Shown here: in pieces, positions 25,001 to 35,157 of the stretch
How positions within the stretch are numbered: the stretch's first letter is position 1
How the letters are laid out: each line of letters starts with the position of its first letter
Source of the DNA: Symsagittifera roscoffensis
Lineage: Eukaryota; Xenacoelomorpha; Acoela; Convolutidae
NCBI RefSeq assembly: GCF_963678635.1
Contig: NC_087066.1
Coordinates: 50,523,581-50,587,580 of the forward strand
Reading direction: 5' to 3'
DNA: 64,000 nt
Translations under genes and position numbers: made by a program
Notes under the pieces: model-generated
What the model saw: only the letters and a program-made list of their open reading frames with translations
Databases searched by the model: none
What the model was told of the DNA's origin: nothing

Positions 25001-25437
25001 ATCAATTCCAGTCGATTTTAAATCAATTTGCGTGGATTTTAAATCTGACCTGAAATGAAATTGATCCAAATTGATTTTAAATCGATTTAAATCGATTTTT
25101 TTCCACTTTTTTTTTCTTCAAATTTTCGAATGACAGAAAAAAGAAAGAAAATTTTTGTTACGTGTCGTTACAAATACCAAAACTGACTAAAATGTTTGCA
25201 AAACTAGCCTTTCCCCGGAGGATACAGAGACTCTCGCTACGCCACGGAGAGAACCTCGGGTTAAATCTGCCTAGTTTTTAGGTAATTAATTTTTTTTAGT
25301 GAAAAATTGTTTTTTTTTTGAAAAATCGTGTTTCGTCCCACGGCTTTGCTTATTTCTCCTCTGTCTGGAAGAACTGTTCAAAAATGTTTGTTGCTATCTG
25401 TAGTTCAATATCATAGCTTGATTTTGATATAATGGTC
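22032..25437. repeat. 1.7-kb tandem duplication, two units
   Basis: The segment from about 22032 (TTTTGCGCTCGTTTCGGGAG) is repeated from about 23754 with an offset of 1722 bases and only scattered differences. Both units contain CCCGCACTAACAAAAATGG (23130 and 24840), ATCGATTTAAA-type palindromic blocks (about 23170-23390 and 24890-25100) and a TTTCCCCGGAGGATACAGAG segment. A 25-bp partial extra copy of the start lies at 23726-23750. No coding content is recognised. The start of unit 1 overlaps ordinary AT-rich sequence. Confidence 0.9.
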
Positions 25438-25905
25438 ACTGGTTATTTCGTCCTAGTTTTTGGGTAATTAATTTGTTAGTGAAAAATTGGTTTTTTTGAA
25501 AAATCTTGTTTCGTCCCACGGATTTACTTATTTCTCCTCTGTCTCGAAGAACTATTCAAAAATGTTTGTTGCTAGCTGTAGCCCAATATCATAGCTTGAG
25601 TTTGATATAATGGCCACTGGTTATTTCGTCCTAGTTTTTGTGGTAATTAATTTGTTAGTGAAAAATTGGTTTTTTTGTAAAATCTTGTTTGTCCCACGGC
25701 TTTGCTTATTTCTCCTCTGTTTCGAAAAACTATTCAAAAATGTTTATTGCTATCTGTAGCCCAATATCGTAGCTTGATATTCATTAAGGGCCATTGGTTA
25801 AATTTCCTAGTTTTTAGGTAATTAGTTTTTTTAGTGAAAAATTGTTTTTTTTTTGAAAAATCGTGGCTCGTCCCACTGCTTTGCTTATTTCTCCTCTGTC
25901 TCAAT
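25258..25905. repeat. About 177-bp tandem repeat, 3.6 units
   Basis: Units begin near TGGTCACTGGTTATTTCGTC at 25433, TGGCCACTGG at 25611 and GGGCCATTGG at 25788, spaced 176-178 bases. An earlier unit is embedded in the end of the 1.7-kb repeat, and the last unit is cut by the satellite. Each holds TCGTCCCACGG and TTATTTCTCCTCTGT. Confidence 0.85.
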
Positions 25906-25909
25906 TTTT

Positions 25910-27107
25910 GAGCTCAAACTCTAGTTTATTTTGACAATTTTCTTGATTCGTTACAAATGTTAATAAACAAAATCTGATTTACAATGATGATTTTCTATGA
26001 TTTCATTGCATAACTTTGAGCTCAAAATCTGGATCACTTTTATAATTTTCTTGATTTGTTACATATGTTAATGAACAAAATCTGATTTACAATGATGTTT
26101 TTCTATGATTTCAATGCATAATTTTGAGCTCAAATTCTGGTTTATCTTGACATTTTTCTTGATTTGTTTCATATGTTATTGCACAAAATCTGATTTACAA
26201 TGATGTTTTTCTATGATTTCATTGCATATTTTTGAGCTCAAACTCTGGTTTATTTTGACAATTTTCTTGATTTGTTACATATGTTAATAAACAAAATCTG
26301 ATTTACAATGATGATTTTCTATGATTTCATTGCATAACTTTGAGCTCAAAATCTGGTTTACTTTTACAATTTTCTTGATTTGTTACATATGTTAATGAAC
26401 AAAATCTGATTTACAATGATGATTTTCTATGATTTCAATGCATAATTTTGAGCTCAAATTCTGGTTTATTTTGACAATTTTCTTGATTTGTTACATATGT
26501 TAATAAACAAAAACTGATTTACAATGATGATTTTCTATGATTTCATTGCATAATTTTGAGCTCAAAATCTGGTTTATTTTTACAATTTTCTTGATTTGTT
26601 ACATATGTTAAGGAAGAAAATCTGATTTACAATGATGATTTTCTATGATTTCAATGCATAATTTTGAGCTCAAATTCTGGTTTATTTTGACAATTTTCTT
26701 GATTTGTTACATATGTTAATGCACAAAATCTGATTTACAATGATGATTTTTTATGATTTCATTGCATATTTTTGAGCTCAAACTCTGGTTTATTTTGACA
26801 ATTTTCTTGATTTGTTACATATGTTAATAAACAAAAACTGATTTACAATGATGATTTTCTATGATTTCATTGCATAATTTTGAGCTCAAAATCTGGTTTA
26901 TTTTGACAATTTTCTTGATTTGTTACATATGGTAATGCACAAAATCTGATTTACAAAGATAATTTTCTATGATTTCAATGCACATTTTTGAGCTCAAATT
27001 CTGGTTTATTTTGACAATTTTCTTGATTTGTTACATATGTTAATGCACAAAATCTGATTTACAATGATGATTTTTTATGATTTCATTGCATAATTTTGAA
27101 ATATCTG
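25910..27107. repeat. 108-bp satellite array, eleven units
   Basis: GAGCTCAAA recurs at 25910, 26018, 26126, 26234, 26342, 26450, 26558, 26666, 26774, 26882 and 26990, a strict 108-base period with no indels. Three monomer types can be told apart by the bases after GAGCTC (AAACTCT, AAAATCT, AAATTCT). They follow the order C-A-T C-A-T A-T C-A-T, a 324-bp higher-order unit with one monomer missing. Confidence 0.95.
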
Positions 27108-27546
27108 GCACGTGTGTTCTTATTTAAAAAATCAAGAATAAAGTTTTTCAATTAGTTTTCTAAATTGCATGTTTTTTTGCCTTGTTAGCAAAAAAAATGG
27201 ATTTTAGTGTGTCGTAAAATCCATCGAAATCAATTTAAACCGATTTTTTAGACACTTAAATCGATTTAAAATTTTCAAAAAGATTGATTTAAATCGATTT
27301 AAAATGGATTTAAGTGAGATTCTGATGGATTTAAGTGAGAGTCCGATGGATTTTAGTGAGTTGGAAAATCCGTCGAAATTGATTTAAATCGATTTTTTGG
27401 ACACTTAAATCGATTTAAAATTTTCAAAAAAATCGATTGAAATCGATTTAAAATCCATTTGAGTTCGTAAAATGGTCATGGTTAATCGATTTAAATCGAT
27501 TTAAAATCGATTTAAATCGACCGGAAATCATTTCTGTCAGTGCGGG
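27108..27546. repeat. ATCGATTTAAA palindromic repeats ending in an inverted terminus
   Basis: Many overlapping AAATCGATTTAAA units, self-complementary. The block ends CATTTCTGTCAGTGCGGG at 27546, the inverse of the CCCGCACTRACARAAATG sequence at 23130 and 24840. This suggests the terminal inverted repeats of one composite element. Confidence 0.65.
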
Positions 27547-28652
27547 TTGCTATCACAGCAATTTTCTCATCGCTCTAGCTTCTTGTATTGTGTATTGGCT
27601 TGCTGACTTTCATCAACTTTGTTAACATTGTCATAAAACAAATTTTCACCGTTGTTTTTCACCTTTCACGGAGTTCCGCAAGTTTTACAAGGTGAAAAAG
27701 ACCTTTGTTTCTCGACAATTTCTTTTTATATGAGTCCATCGATTGTAACGTTTTTTCTTTTTTGGTAACTTTGCAACCTTTTTTTCACAAAAATAAACTG
27801 TTCTCTGAAATGCAGAAAACTACATCATAACGACTGCATCACACTAAATATTTTTCCTGGCAGTATGTGAAATGCTTTAAGATTCGATAGCTCAAAAAAT
27901 CTAAAGCATGCCCTCGGCAAAACCGAAGAAATTCTCAATCGTAAACATTCAGTTCAGTTCCAGGGTTGTTGGTGATTACAGAATTTTCGCCAATGTACCG
28001 TTCCTGTTTCTGTACCGCTCCATTACCATTCATTTGAAAAATATAATTCCAGTCAAAGTTTTTAAAACCAAAATTTTTCCGGTAAATGTTACAAGCAGGC
28101 AACCAGCTGGAAAACGCTCAATTTAGCTAGATTGACTTTTCAACTAAAACGTATAGTAAATTCATACTTAAAATTTAAAAGAAGCAACCACTCAAGACGT
28201 AGTAAGGCTAGTTGTCATTTTAGCTTCAATTTCAGAAAAATTAAAACGAGGAGACTGTTAAGTGGATTCTTTTATTGTAAATGAAAATCCAATCAATCAA
28301 GAGAGAGTATTTTCCCACAACAAACCCCAAATGCTTGGATAAAATAGTTTTAAAAACTTTATGGACTTTTTAAGCTATTTTCTTTGCCCTCAGAGTGGAT
28401 GCAGCTAAGCATATGGCCTTATTGAACGATATCTCTTCCTTCATTCACGATCCAGTTTTCGGGGAATAAAGTTCGAAGAAAAACTGGTTGCTTTTACCTT
28501 AATGGAAATCAAAATTTTGCGCTTCCTCCAATTCTTCCCATAGCTATAATTGGTTACGCGCGAAAAAAAATTTTCTTTTTGGCTTTAGCAAAACTTTCTT
28601 CTTCAATTTAAAGTTATATACTGTTTTTGATGTGTTCTTTTTTAAAATTGGC
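27547..28652. other. Intergenic, no gene seen
   Basis: AT-rich, without repeats that I recognise. A 72-codon frame at 27908 lacks any domain and is not called. It ends at the CAAA target duplication (28653-28656) of the large element. Confidence 0.5.
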
Positions 28653-28656
28653 CAAA

Positions 28657-29066
28657 TGGAACCTGATCTAAACTATATTTTATGATTGGGTAAATTAGAT
28701 ATTTTACCACTGTAAAGTATTTAATATTAACCAATCATGATCCATCTAACTAACAACCCACTTATTTGTAAGTGCTGAAATTACTTGTAATTTCAGCACC
28801 AGAGAGATTTGAATTTAACTTAGAAATTAGTTGACTCTCCAAGAAGACTTCAGCAGCCGCAATAAACCAGTATACCCTAGATCTATTGAGCCTAGCAGAG
28901 ACTAGTTAAACAACCTGAGACTAGATAGTATAAGAGTAAGATTAGGATCGGTATTAGAGTAAGAAGTTGCACGAATCTATCCGGCCGAAAATAAGATAGC
29001 GTGACGAGCAGACGGTGTACCCTATCCGAAATTACTCTATGAGTTATACACTTCGGTCCTAACTCA
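28657..29066 (+). repeat. 5' LTR of element 2 (410 bp)
   Basis: Carries a hairpin with perfect 12-bp arms, GTGCTGAAATTA (28772-28783) and its complement (28788-28799), around CTTG. An outer pair, ATGATTGG / CCAATCAT, lies upstream of it. The same structures are in all three LTR copies. ACTATATTTTATG near the start is the only TATA-like sequence. Confidence 0.95.
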
Positions 29067-29068
29067 TC

Positions 29069-29084
29069 TGGTGCGACCATAAGT
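29069..29084 (+). promoter_or_regulatory. Primer-binding site of element 2
   Basis: TGGTGCGACCAT starts two bases after the LTR end and would pair with a tRNA 3' end reading ATGGTCGCACCA. Which tRNA that is cannot be told from the window. The same PBS follows the internal LTR copy at 45995. Confidence 0.8.
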
Positions 29085-30263
29085 CTCGAACAAGACCTTA
29101 ATAGCTTAGAATTAACCAAAAGTAGATTAGAATTTAGACAAAACATTTTTAAAATGTTATACGACGATAATTTAATCGAAATGTCTCTACGACTCAATAG
29201 ATCAAAACCAATATTCCGAACGATAAGAGAACTACCCGGAATTGCAAGAAGACCTCGAACCAGAGACGACATACGACAAAGTAGAAACTTACCATATAGT
29301 TATATGATAGTTCGGCAAAAGCCAACACAAACTTTTGTTTTTAGAATACTACTGGCAATGAATTTAGATTTTCATTTGCAAACATAAAATCTTGAAGTCA
29401 ATCTTCAAAATTATTTCAGGCGCTAAACAAAATTATTAATATACAATAACGATTGATAAAAAGATCTCAGATCGTTTTCCTAAATTCTGCAGTAATATAC
29501 AAAACATGTTTGAAAAATATTTATTGAAAAATCAAAATAAAAATTAGAAGCATGACAATAAATGGTTAGTAATCATAAATCATCCTGTTGTTCCAGCTTC
29601 ATCACCTAAACATAACAGCATTCATAAGCTCACTAATATCATAAAAACACTAAATCTTTTCTCTACACAAATTTAAATTATTTTAAACTTAAATTCACTT
29701 AAATTTAAAATCAGATCATCAAGGCTCATCCTTGGATCTTAAATCATTTTCTATTTAATTAAATTTAAAACTTGATCATCAAGGCCTATCCTTGGATCAA
29801 AAAGAACAATTCACTATCCAACCCTTTCTAAAAACCCAGGACTAACAGAAATTTTTGAATAAAACTAATCATTCAAATTAAGACAAACAGTGAAGAACTT
29901 CGGTTATTCATCCTTCACTTGATCCCCCCTCTTACCAGACCCAGGATAAATCTTAGACTTAGTAAGTTTAAAATAGTATCTAACGAATTACTCGCGTTCT
30001 AATTATACCTGAACCTTGTGGATCGATTTACTATTCTCCAACCCTGAACACAATCACTACCCTTAAGTAAGATTAAGTAAGTTAACACCTTAGCTTATAC
30101 TAGCCACGAGAAAGTAAAAAATCATTCTTCGGAATCGATATACTTTTCTCCCCAACCCTGAACAAATAGACCCAGGTTAGGCTAACCAAAAAATCGTAAG
30201 GACTAACAGTCTAAGAAAATAGAAATCATTTAACAACCTTTTGCATCCGTCATCCTAAACCTT
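29085..30263 (+). other. 5' leader of element 2
   Basis: About 1.2 kb with no convincing gene; a 77-codon frame from 29154 has no domain. Two direct copies 60 bases apart (29714-29738 and 29774-29798) each read GATCATCAAGG...CCTTGGATC and can fold into a short hairpin. A second duplicated motif, CCAACCCTGAACA, occurs near 30039 and 30155, each time after a TCGAT-TA-CT stretch. Paired hairpins in a leader are a common form of RNA packaging or dimerisation signal; that role is inference. Confidence 0.55.
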
Positions 30264-30731
30264 ATGTCATTTAAAAACCTAGGAAATAAACAAACAATTG
30301 TTTTACACAATTGTGAAATAGATAACAAAAAATACGATCTTGTAATCACACCTCATACACAAACAGTTGGATATATCAGAACAAAACGACAAACATTAAA
30401 AAGAAAAATAATAACCAAACAAAGACAAATAACACGAAAAAGATTTTCCAAAAACCGAAACGCATTTTCAGAATCAGAAACCAGCAGTTTAGACGAACTT
30501 TATAAATTAAACGAATCTATAGATAAAAATTGCCACATTCACGATCAATTATATTTTTCCGACTCAGAAACAACTTCAAATTCATCAAAAAGAGGAAAAA
30601 GAAGAATAAAAAAACAATATAAACACAAACCAGTACACTTATACAATTGGAATCAACCAATTAGACACATCGATAGTTACATATTAACAGTCATCAAACG
30701 AAAAAATGAGCTCAACACACACCCCAGGTGA
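30264..30731 (+). CDS. ORF1: small basic protein upstream of Gag
   Basis: 155 residues, unknown family. Two strongly basic tracts stand out, TKRQTLKRKIITKQRQITRK (about residues 48-67) and KRGKRRIKKQYKHK (about 112-125), separated by an acidic, serine-rich segment (SESETSSLDE, SDSETTSNSS). No signal peptide or membrane segment. It overlaps the start of gag by 26 nt in another frame. CAG|GTGAAG, a strong splice-donor match, lies at 30727/30728, one codon before the TGA stop, so a spliced message would skip the stop. Arginine-rich tracts of this sort are found in retroviral RNA-export or nuclear proteins (Rev/Rem-type). This is an analogy, not homology that I can show. Confidence 0.6.
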   Translation: MSFKNLGNKQTIVLHNCEIDNKKYDLVITPHTQTVGYIRTKRQTLKRKIITKQRQITRKRFSKNRNAFSESETSSLDELYKLNESIDKNCHIHDQLYFSDSETTSNSSKRGKRRIKKQYKHKPVHLYNWNQPIRHIDSYILTVIKRKNELNTHPR

Positions 30732-33700
30732 AGAAAGTCCAGATGATGATGATATCTTCCCCTTTATCGTAGATGCAACCACTGATAGAGGACAGCATAT
30801 ATTTTGCAAAAGTTTACTCTTAAATTTGTTTGAACCCGGAATCAGTCCATGTAAAACAGAGTTCCCAGATGTAAAAATCAAAAGACAAATTATCGATCAC
30901 TATTTGAAAGATATATGCAACTTAACACAACAATACGGAATCTACTCCATAGAATTCAGCTCACCAAACCAGAATCACAGCAAATGTGTAATTCAAACAG
31001 ACGACCTTGATCTAGAATTCTCAAAAGTATTCTCAGAATATATAAAAAGCATACAATATCATAACTCACAAAGAGCAAACTCCATATTCACCATTGAAGT
31101 TTTTGCAATAATATATAGTTATATCTCGATATTAGAAAACGAAATCCCAATCCCAAATGTCTCACCGACAGAAACATCTAAACATATAAGAGTACGACAT
31201 GAAATCACACTACTCTCTAGTTTTCTAAATATAATTAAGGAAAATTTCACTAAAGATGATGTTTCACAACATACAAAACATGACTTACAAAAAATCTTGG
31301 CATGGTTTATAATAGATTATTTCACACATAATCTAGATTTAATTTCACAAGCAAGAAAAAATTTTAGACCTCAAAATTCAAACGATGATACTGCCATCAC
31401 AGAACAGTCAGACTATGTTTGGGACCCCGAATGGTCTCATCCCGCATTCATAAACTTCCCACAATCAATCTCAAGTCAAGCAATAAGTACGATATCTTAT
31501 GTAAGAGATTATGTAAGAGTAATACCATTAACCATAGATGCAACACCATTAAACTATAATAAATTTTTACCTGATATGCAAAATAATAGTTTAAACTCCA
31601 CAGTCATACACAATGAAAACCTCAATGGAACTAGAAATCTCACCCAACAAGATATCCAGACACCATCACACTTCATAAATGAAGAAATCGTACACACAAC
31701 AACTACACAACAAAGTATTTCACCGATACGTCCAAATTTAACAACACCAAGTATTACAAACCCTTCACAAACACAGGTAACCTTACAATCAACCGTTAAA
31801 CCTTCGGTTGCCTCAAAATATTCACACATGGATTATCAGACATACAGACCCATGACAATACCGTCAAAAGCACGTAAAACGTTCACTAGAAACAATTTTG
31901 CAGAACATAATTATAATTACACACATCCATCAAAAACAAATTATCCCCCACAAAAAAATTATAATAATTACACAAGATCTCGAAACTGGGATAACCAAAT
32001 GGCACAAACTAATTCAGTAAATTTTCAGACAAATTTACATCCTTCACAGGATCGTAGTGAAAACTATCCATTTTTTCAACAAAATAAAAATAAAAAACAA
32101 ACATCTTATCAAATGGATTACTTATCCTCAGATGATGATTTTTTACAACCAGATATATTTGAACCATATAATCAAGAATATCGTGGACAAGGAGTACAGA
32201 AACCACATACAAATCATAGAATTTTTTCTCCACAACCGATAGATACACAAAATCAACAACCAATTCAGCAACAAAACCCAATTAATACACAATATTTTCA
32301 ACCAATTCAGCAACAAAACCCAATGATCACACACTCGTATCAACCGACGCAAATGCAAAATGAAATACCACTCCCATATTATCTTCAACAACACGAAATA
32401 ACAAGAAATCAACTTTCAAATTTTTCTCAAATGCCAAATGCAGCAGAATCATTACAAATGACAATGAATCCATACCTTATGGGTGGATCATCAATAACAT
32501 CAAATAAACCTTTAATGGTATTCACAGGAACAGACCCTGAATATTCTGTAGAAGACTATTTAAATGCAGTAACAGCAAATTTGATTTTAAATATAGGACC
32601 TGAACCAATTAATACGCCACTACATCAAAACTGGATACACCGACGCACAGCGTTGATACAAACAACTTTAGACGGCGCAGCCCAAAAATGGTTTTCAGTA
32701 TTGCCTACTGAAATAAAATCAAATTGGAAGAGATTTACACAAGAATTTTCAAAAATGTTTGACTCCGAAAGAAACAAACAACAACAAAGAGTTTTATGTA
32801 ATGAAATTCGCAGATTACCAAATGAAACCATCAAACAATTAGCAGTACGCATTGAAACACTAGTTCGAAAAGCATATTCATTAAATACACATGACTATAA
32901 AAACACAAAAATGACAGAAATCTTAATGATGACCTTAACACCGCAATTAAGAAAAATAGCAATAAAAAAGAGAGCATCCCATCCCTCCTCAATTCGAGAA
33001 CCCGATTTAGATTTTCGAAAACTAGTAGACAAACTGGAACAAGCAGAAATCACAATGAAACTCGAAGAAACAGAAAATCTGAAATTACAATATGTTAACC
33101 GAATCGAAGCAAATACCACAAGTATCAACAATATACAGGAATCAGATACAGACCTCGTTGAAAAAATCACTGAAATACTCAATATTTACGAAAAACACCC
33201 AAACTTTAAAGGCAAACCATCTTTCAAAAAATGGTGTAATTATTGCCGACGATACGGACATAGTATTTCTGAATGTAGACAAAAACAGCAAGACAATCAA
33301 AACAAACCTCAAAAATATAAAGAACCGAATAAATCATTCTATCAATACATGAAGAAAGATCAAAATCTACCAAACAAAAATGTATACAGCAACAACATTT
33401 CAGGAAAACCACTACCGAACAATACCAACTACACGAGAAATCAATCACCATATAACTCAAGTTATAGAGGAAGATCACCAGAACGAAGAAATACACAAAA
33501 TTCGTCACAAAATCATTACAATAGACCAAATAGTCGAAATAACTACTCCAGATCAAATTCAAATACAACACGATTTGTTTCTAGATCTAACTCCCAATCA
33601 AGAAATAATTACTATTCAAACAATCAATCACGAAATTCATCATACAATAGAAATAGAAACTTTAGAATAGAATTAGAAACCAATAATCGAAATAGAAGTT

Positions 33701-35157
33701 ATTCAAACAACCGAAACCAGAATTACCCGAACAATCGATCAAGGAATAACTCATATAATAGATCAAACTACAACAGACCAAACAATAATTATCAAAACAG
33801 ATCACGAAATAATTCACAAAATCGACATTCAAGTTATAATAATCGTTATAGAAATTATTCCCAATCACCACACAGGAATAATAACCATTATGATAATTCT
33901 AACAATCGCCACAGAAGTAGTACACCTAAACATCAAAGAAATATTAATCAAGTACAATCAAACCCAGAAACAACATCAGACCCTCCAGGTATTGATGACA
34001 CAGGAAATAACGAACTACAACTGAATCAAATAAACTGTGAATCATCAGATTCAGAAAGCGATACAGAAAACACTATCTCCATAAATATGATAGCAGTTGA
34101 AAATGATTACGAACCTATTATATATGAACAACCTTTTTCATCACATATATATGAAAATCAATTAGAACTCCTTCACAATTATTATATTGAACCCATCCAT
34201 TCTACACAAACAACACAAGAAACAAACGAAATTAACACTACAAATAAATCCAATGAAAATGACAAAACAAAATGCTTAAATACAAATCACATCTATCAAA
34301 ACATACAAAAAGAACAACCCAAAGAAAAAATTTGGACAATACCATTTCTTTTAGAAAGTCCAAGAAGCAAAGAATTTCAACCACCAGATCTTGAAATTGA
34401 TTTTTTAATTGATTCAGGATCAGAATCAAATATAATAAACATTCCCACATGGAATGAAATAAAAACCTTACACCCAAAGCTAACACCTCTTGAAACCTCC
34501 AGTAAACTAGCAACAGCACAAGGATCAACATTGGTAAGCTATGGAAAAATTCAATTATTTCTTCTCCCCACAAGAACAATGGAGCAAAATAAAATTTTAA
34601 CTAAACCATTTAAACAAATATTCCATATCACTGATATTAAACACAATATCATTGGAATACCATTTATCTCTAAATATATACCAACAATCAACATATTAAA
34701 CAGTAAAATACTAATCAAAGATAAATACACAAAAACAAAAGACACTTCCCTAACATTTTTCCAAAGATTAAACAAACAACCACCATTCTTTTCAAAATTT
34801 TATCCAATATATAACCAACAAAGAAAACATCTGAAACCACTATCAGGAAATATATATAATTTTTCAATAAAACAAGTTAACCAATATGATAAAAAACAAA
34901 ACAAACAACAACTCTATATGTCAGATTTTGAATTCAAACCTATCCATAAATTTTTCAAAATCACAATCTCATCCATAAAATATTTGAAAAACTCGAATTC
35001 AGATATTATATCTCTACATGTATACAACAATACACCCTATCAAGTAACATTACCTTTAGGACTTTTAGGCTATTGCGAAACCAACGCTACGATATCACCA
35101 ATACACGAAAAAGAATATCGCGTAAATAATATACTCCAATTATTAGATATTTGTTAA
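30706..35157 (+). CDS. gag: Gag-protease polyprotein of element 2
   Basis: 1483 residues, intact, much longer than typical Gypsy Gag (300-600). Residues 1-330 are unrecognised. A Gln/Pro/Asn-rich segment at about 500-580 repeats an IQQQNPM-like motif. A retrotransposon-Gag capsid domain spans about 600-830 (WIHRRTALIQ, GAAQKWFSVLP, W..F...F pattern). One CCHC zinc knuckle at residues 844-857 (CNYCRRYGHSISEC) is followed by about 200 residues of Asn/Arg/Ser/Tyr repeats, a low-complexity RNA-binding-like tail. A retropepsin active site, DSGS, is at residue 1236, followed by IIGIPF. The frame closes at TAA 35155, but the same frame is open straight into RT. Confidence 0.9.
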   Translation: MSSTHTPGEESPDDDDIFPFIVDATTDRGQHIFCKSLLLNLFEPGISPCKTEFPDVKIKRQIIDHYLKDICNLTQQYGIYSIEFSSPNQNHSKCVIQTDDLDLEFSKVFSEYIKSIQYHNSQRANSIFTIEVFAIIYSYISILENEIPIPNVSPTETSKHIRVRHEITLLSSFLNIIKENFTKDDVSQHTKHDLQKILAWFIIDYFTHNLDLISQARKNFRPQNSNDDTAITEQSDYVWDPEWSHPAFINFPQSISSQAISTISYVRDYVRVIPLTIDATPLNYNKFLPDMQNNSLNSTVIHNENLNGTRNLTQQDIQTPSHFINEEIVHTTTTQQSISPIRPNLTTPSITNPSQTQVTLQSTVKPSVASKYSHMDYQTYRPMTIPSKARKTFTRNNFAEHNYNYTHPSKTNYPPQKNYNNYTRSRNWDNQMAQTNSVNFQTNLHPSQDRSENYPFFQQNKNKKQTSYQMDYLSSDDDFLQPDIFEPYNQEYRGQGVQKPHTNHRIFSPQPIDTQNQQPIQQQNPINTQYFQPIQQQNPMITHSYQPTQMQNEIPLPYYLQQHEITRNQLSNFSQMPNAAESLQMTMNPYLMGGSSITSNKPLMVFTGTDPEYSVEDYLNAVTANLILNIGPEPINTPLHQNWIHRRTALIQTTLDGAAQKWFSVLPTEIKSNWKRFTQEFSKMFDSERNKQQQRVLCNEIRRLPNETIKQLAVRIETLVRKAYSLNTHDYKNTKMTEILMMTLTPQLRKIAIKKRASHPSSIREPDLDFRKLVDKLEQAEITMKLEETENLKLQYVNRIEANTTSINNIQESDTDLVEKITEILNIYEKHPNFKGKPSFKKWCNYCRRYGHSISECRQKQQDNQNKPQKYKEPNKSFYQYMKKDQNLPNKNVYSNNISGKPLPNNTNYTRNQSPYNSSYRGRSPERRNTQNSSQNHYNRPNSRNNYSRSNSNTTRFVSRSNSQSRNNYYSNNQSRNSSYNRNRNFRIELETNNRNRSYSNNRNQNYPNNRSRNNSYNRSNYNRPNNNYQNRSRNNSQNRHSSYNNRYRNYSQSPHRNNNHYDNSNNRHRSSTPKHQRNINQVQSNPETTSDPPGIDDTGNNELQLNQINCESSDSESDTENTISINMIAVENDYEPIIYEQPFSSHIYENQLELLHNYYIEPIHSTQTTQETNEINTTNKSNENDKTKCLNTNHIYQNIQKEQPKEKIWTIPFLLESPRSKEFQPPDLEIDFLIDSGSESNIINIPTWNEIKTLHPKLTPLETSSKLATAQGSTLVSYGKIQLFLLPTRTMEQNKILTKPFKQIFHITDIKHNIIGIPFISKYIPTINILNSKILIKDKYTKTKDTSLTFFQRLNKQPPFFSKFYPIYNQQRKHLKPLSGNIYNFSIKQVNQYDKKQNKQQLYMSDFEFKPIHKFFKITISSIKYLKNSNSDIISLHVYNNTPYQVTLPLGLLGYCETNATISPIHEKEYRVNNILQLLDIC

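Noticed and set aside
25910-27107. CRISPR-like array
   Set aside because: Units are contiguous 108-bp monomers with no unique spacers; it is a satellite in eukaryotic DNA.
27908-28126. A 72-residue gene
   Set aside because: No domain, no splice or promoter context, and a length expected by chance.
28892-29272. Antisense ORFs in the LTR and leader of element 2
   Set aside because: They repeat in each LTR copy, carry no domain, and follow from LTR base composition.
33224-33871. Antisense frames across gag, hydrophobic and tyrosine-rich
   Set aside because: They mirror the Asn/Arg/Ser/Tyr-rich repeats of Gag on the sense strand; no independent support.
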